NCBI GenBank assembly: GCA_033239525.1
Contig: BSYO01000014.1
Span: 17,530,021 to 17,594,020 of the forward strand
DNA length: 64,000 nt
Origin: Nepenthes gracilis
Taxonomy: Eukaryota; Streptophyta; Magnoliopsida; Caryophyllales; Nepenthaceae
Reading direction: 5' to 3'
This document shows, one piece after another, positions 62,077 to 64,000 of the stretch; positions within the stretch are counted from its first letter, which is position 1; every line of letters starts with the position of its first letter. The position numbers and the translations under genes are program-made. The notes below the pieces were generated by a model. The model saw nothing but the letters and a program-made list of their open reading frames with translations. It was not told the DNA's origin and did not search any database.

Positions 62077-62885
62077 TGATGTGTCTTTGGATTCATATTA
62101 TCGAACGAATTAGGGAGCTATCTTATTTGAGAGTCCGATTGAAAACAGGTGGGACCTTTATTACTCTAAATTTGGATCCTACATAATATAACTAACAAAT
62201 AAAAGATAAAACTAATATGAGACTCCCTTATTGGTATATTTTCTGACATTCAAATTAAAAATTTTTTCAATTGGGAAAGAAAAATAAGATAAAAAAAATG
62301 TAAGAATGCGAATAGTATAGGGATTGAGTGTTTAATAGAAGAATGAGTTCCGATGTGAACGGCTTTGAAGTGTTGTACTTGTAGGGAGAGTAGCTTTTGA
62401 AGAGATGCACTCGTGTGTTTTAATGGCTTTCGCTTTGTCGAGCATTTATCTGCTTGAATAATCTTCTAATTTGGTCTCCCTTTCCTGTGGAGAAATATAT
62501 ATATTTATAATGTGGGGTGTCAGTTTTACTGTCTCTTAGTATTTTGTTTTTACAGTTATAGGGGGCATTACTTGTAAAATCGCTGCCTACGTTTAATGTC
62601 TCAATTATCATGAGAGACTTTCTCAGATAACTGCCTCCTGTATTTATCGGTTAGGTTGTCGTGATTTTTTACTGTTAATTTAGAGTGGTAACCGTCGGTA
62701 ACAGTCCACTGATTATCTATTAATAGCAATTTATTGTTGGACCGTTACAGATTGAACCGATTGGTTCAAACGCTGCACCTTCTGGATCTCGGGTCTAAAG
62801 GGTCTTTTATTAGTCTGTCGCTATTTGGGCCCTTTTTTTCTGTAGATTGTATTTTAGACAGACCCATAGATTACTGTACCTATCA
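62077..62885 (-). mobile_element. Solo LTR, Tat-like family
   Basis: On the plus strand it starts TGATGTGTCTTTGG and ends GTACCTATCA. AGTTA occurs at 62072-62076 and 62886-62890, an exact target duplication. The order of landmarks follows the LTRs at 28548 and 35603: GAATTAGGGAGC near the left end, a minus-strand TATAAATATAT box at about 62500, and TGATAGGTAC as the minus-strand start. It is a related but distinct subfamily. Confidence 0.88.
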
Positions 62886-62890
62886 AGTTA

Positions 62891-63416
62891 AATTATATTA
62901 AATTTATAAAAAATTCTGAACTTTTAAAACTAATTCGACCTTGTAAATGCAAAATAAAATCATTTATATTATTATTTTTCTATTTCCTATTAACGCAGAT
63001 AATGTTTTTGATATGTATCTTAAATCGAACGTGGAATATAACTTAGCTTAATTAAGAAATGCAATGACCAAATTCATGATATCACCTATTTGAGAGCATT
63101 GAGAAACGCAGTGCTTGGGTAGTTAAAATTAGAAGAATTTGTTTGGTGGTTTGGAATCACAATGATTCTTTATTTACAAATACCAATGTGGAATCACCGT
63201 GAACCCAATTTGGTCAAACGATGTCCCCCCTCCCCTCCCCGCGATAAGTTTATTTGCATCTCCTGATAAAATACCGAGAAATGGACATTTTAAAGATAAA
63301 ATTTTAAGATATATTATAATATTATTTTTTAAGACATTGTTCACCTCTTACAAGTATAATCAAATTCATATAAATTATCTCAAAAATATAATAATTATTT
63401 GACAATGTTTTAAACT
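62891..63416. other. AT-rich intergenic DNA
   Basis: No gene seen. A short C-rich run (CCCCCCTCCCCTCCCC, 63225-63240) is the only notable feature. Confidence 0.45.
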
Positions 63417-64000
63417 TGATGCATCTTCGAATTTGAATTGTACATATTAGGAAGCCACTAATCTTTTGCGTTGGTTGAATTGAGACGAGTGTGGTCTCCG
63501 TTTCTGATAATTTAGGTCCTACACAACAAAACGACTAAATAAAAAATTAAAAAATTGGTATGACTCACTCCCGAATTTATCTTTCGATATTAAAATTAAA
63601 AATCTTTATCAATAAATGGAAAGATATGGAGGGTGTAAGAGAATGTGTGGATGCACGTACGTAGGGAAGATGAGTGGTGTTGGAGAGCTTGATTTCGGTT
63701 GGTGCGCTCAATGGGAAGTGGCTTTTGAGTAGGGTCGGAAGGCTTGTCTCTGGTAGTATACTCAACGGGAGGTAGCTTTGCAAAAGAGAGAAGTAGGGAA
63801 TACTCTCTATTTGGATTGTTTGCTCTTAAGATTTCTCCGATTGCTTTTCTCTTTAGATTGCCTCTTGGGTCTTTTTCTTCTTGGGTTTTCTTCCAGATTC
63901 TTCCATTCTCTAGCGGTGGACAATGGATATTAGTAGACAATAGCCTGGCGTGGCTTTGGCGCCAAAAGTTGAACAATTGTCACGTCAAGGTTCATAGGTA
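63417..64000 (-). repeat. Partial LTR of the same Tat-like group, cut by the window edge
   Basis: It starts TGATGCATCTTCGAATTTGAATTG, like the LTR at 28548. It continues with GAAGCCACTAATC, a GGTCCTACACAACA stretch equal to GGATCCTACATAATA in the solo LTR at 62077, and a minus-strand leader. The promoter end and the other flank lie outside the window. A 126-codon minus-strand frame inside it (63976-63596) has no recognisable domain, and I do not treat it as a gene. Confidence 0.6.

Noticed and set aside
63596..63976. A 126-codon minus-strand frame as a gene
   Set aside because: It lies in an LTR of the Tat-like group and contains no known motif. The related LTR at 62077 does not keep the frame.
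1..64000. tRNA genes, rRNA, CRISPR arrays, riboswitches
   Set aside because: I looked for tRNA B-box patterns such as GGTTCGAATCC and for regular short spaced repeats and found none that fit. The only regular arrays are the minisatellite and the dinucleotide runs.

Overview
This is a nuclear segment of a flowering-plant genome. Two ordinary host genes sit among nested long-terminal-repeat (LTR) retrotransposons. The evidence for a plant is a spliced chloroplast RNA helicase with plant-type introns, a plant extracellular leucine-rich-repeat protein, and Ty3/gypsy elements of the plant Tekay/Del and Tat lineages. I cannot name the species. I found no tRNA, rRNA, CRISPR array or bacterial-type operon, and no wholly new system.

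Layout. 1-12181: an old minus-strand LTR is split by a Tekay-like Ty3/gypsy element (954-11579, target duplication AAATC), and that element's gag is split by a solo LTR (6317-8842, target duplication CGAGT). 12182-14250: AT-rich intergenic DNA. 14467-26136: gene 1, a ten-exon DEAD-box RNA helicase of the chloroplast RH3 type, 755 residues by my splicing. Its last exon (26058-26136) encodes a zinc knuckle and is easily missed. 28548-36332: a degenerate minus-strand Tat-lineage element. 37288-47593: a plus-strand Tat-lineage element (target duplication AAAGT), with a solo LTR carrying a 47-bp minisatellite inside its 3' LTR. 47898-49250: gene 2, a single-exon secreted LRR protein in a roughly 2.3-kb island between two retrotransposons. 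49906-60502: a large minus-strand Tat element with two 801-bp LTRs, an antisense pseudogene, and a 413-bp TRIM-like element nested in that pseudogene. 60810-61497: a solo LTR of the same family in the opposite orientation. 62077-62885: a solo LTR with target duplication AGTTA. 63417-64000: the start of another LTR, cut by the window edge.

The most useful observations are the hidden terminal exon of the helicase; four target-site duplications matching at 5/5 bases and one at 4/5 that fix the nesting order; an antisense two-part pseudogene shared by two diverged Tat elements on opposite strands; the TRIM-like insertion; and exchanged flanks around 60503-60809, which suggest that two inverted LTRs recombined and flipped the 307-bp spacer. 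All retroelement reading frames examined carry stops or deletions. None looks able to move on its own.
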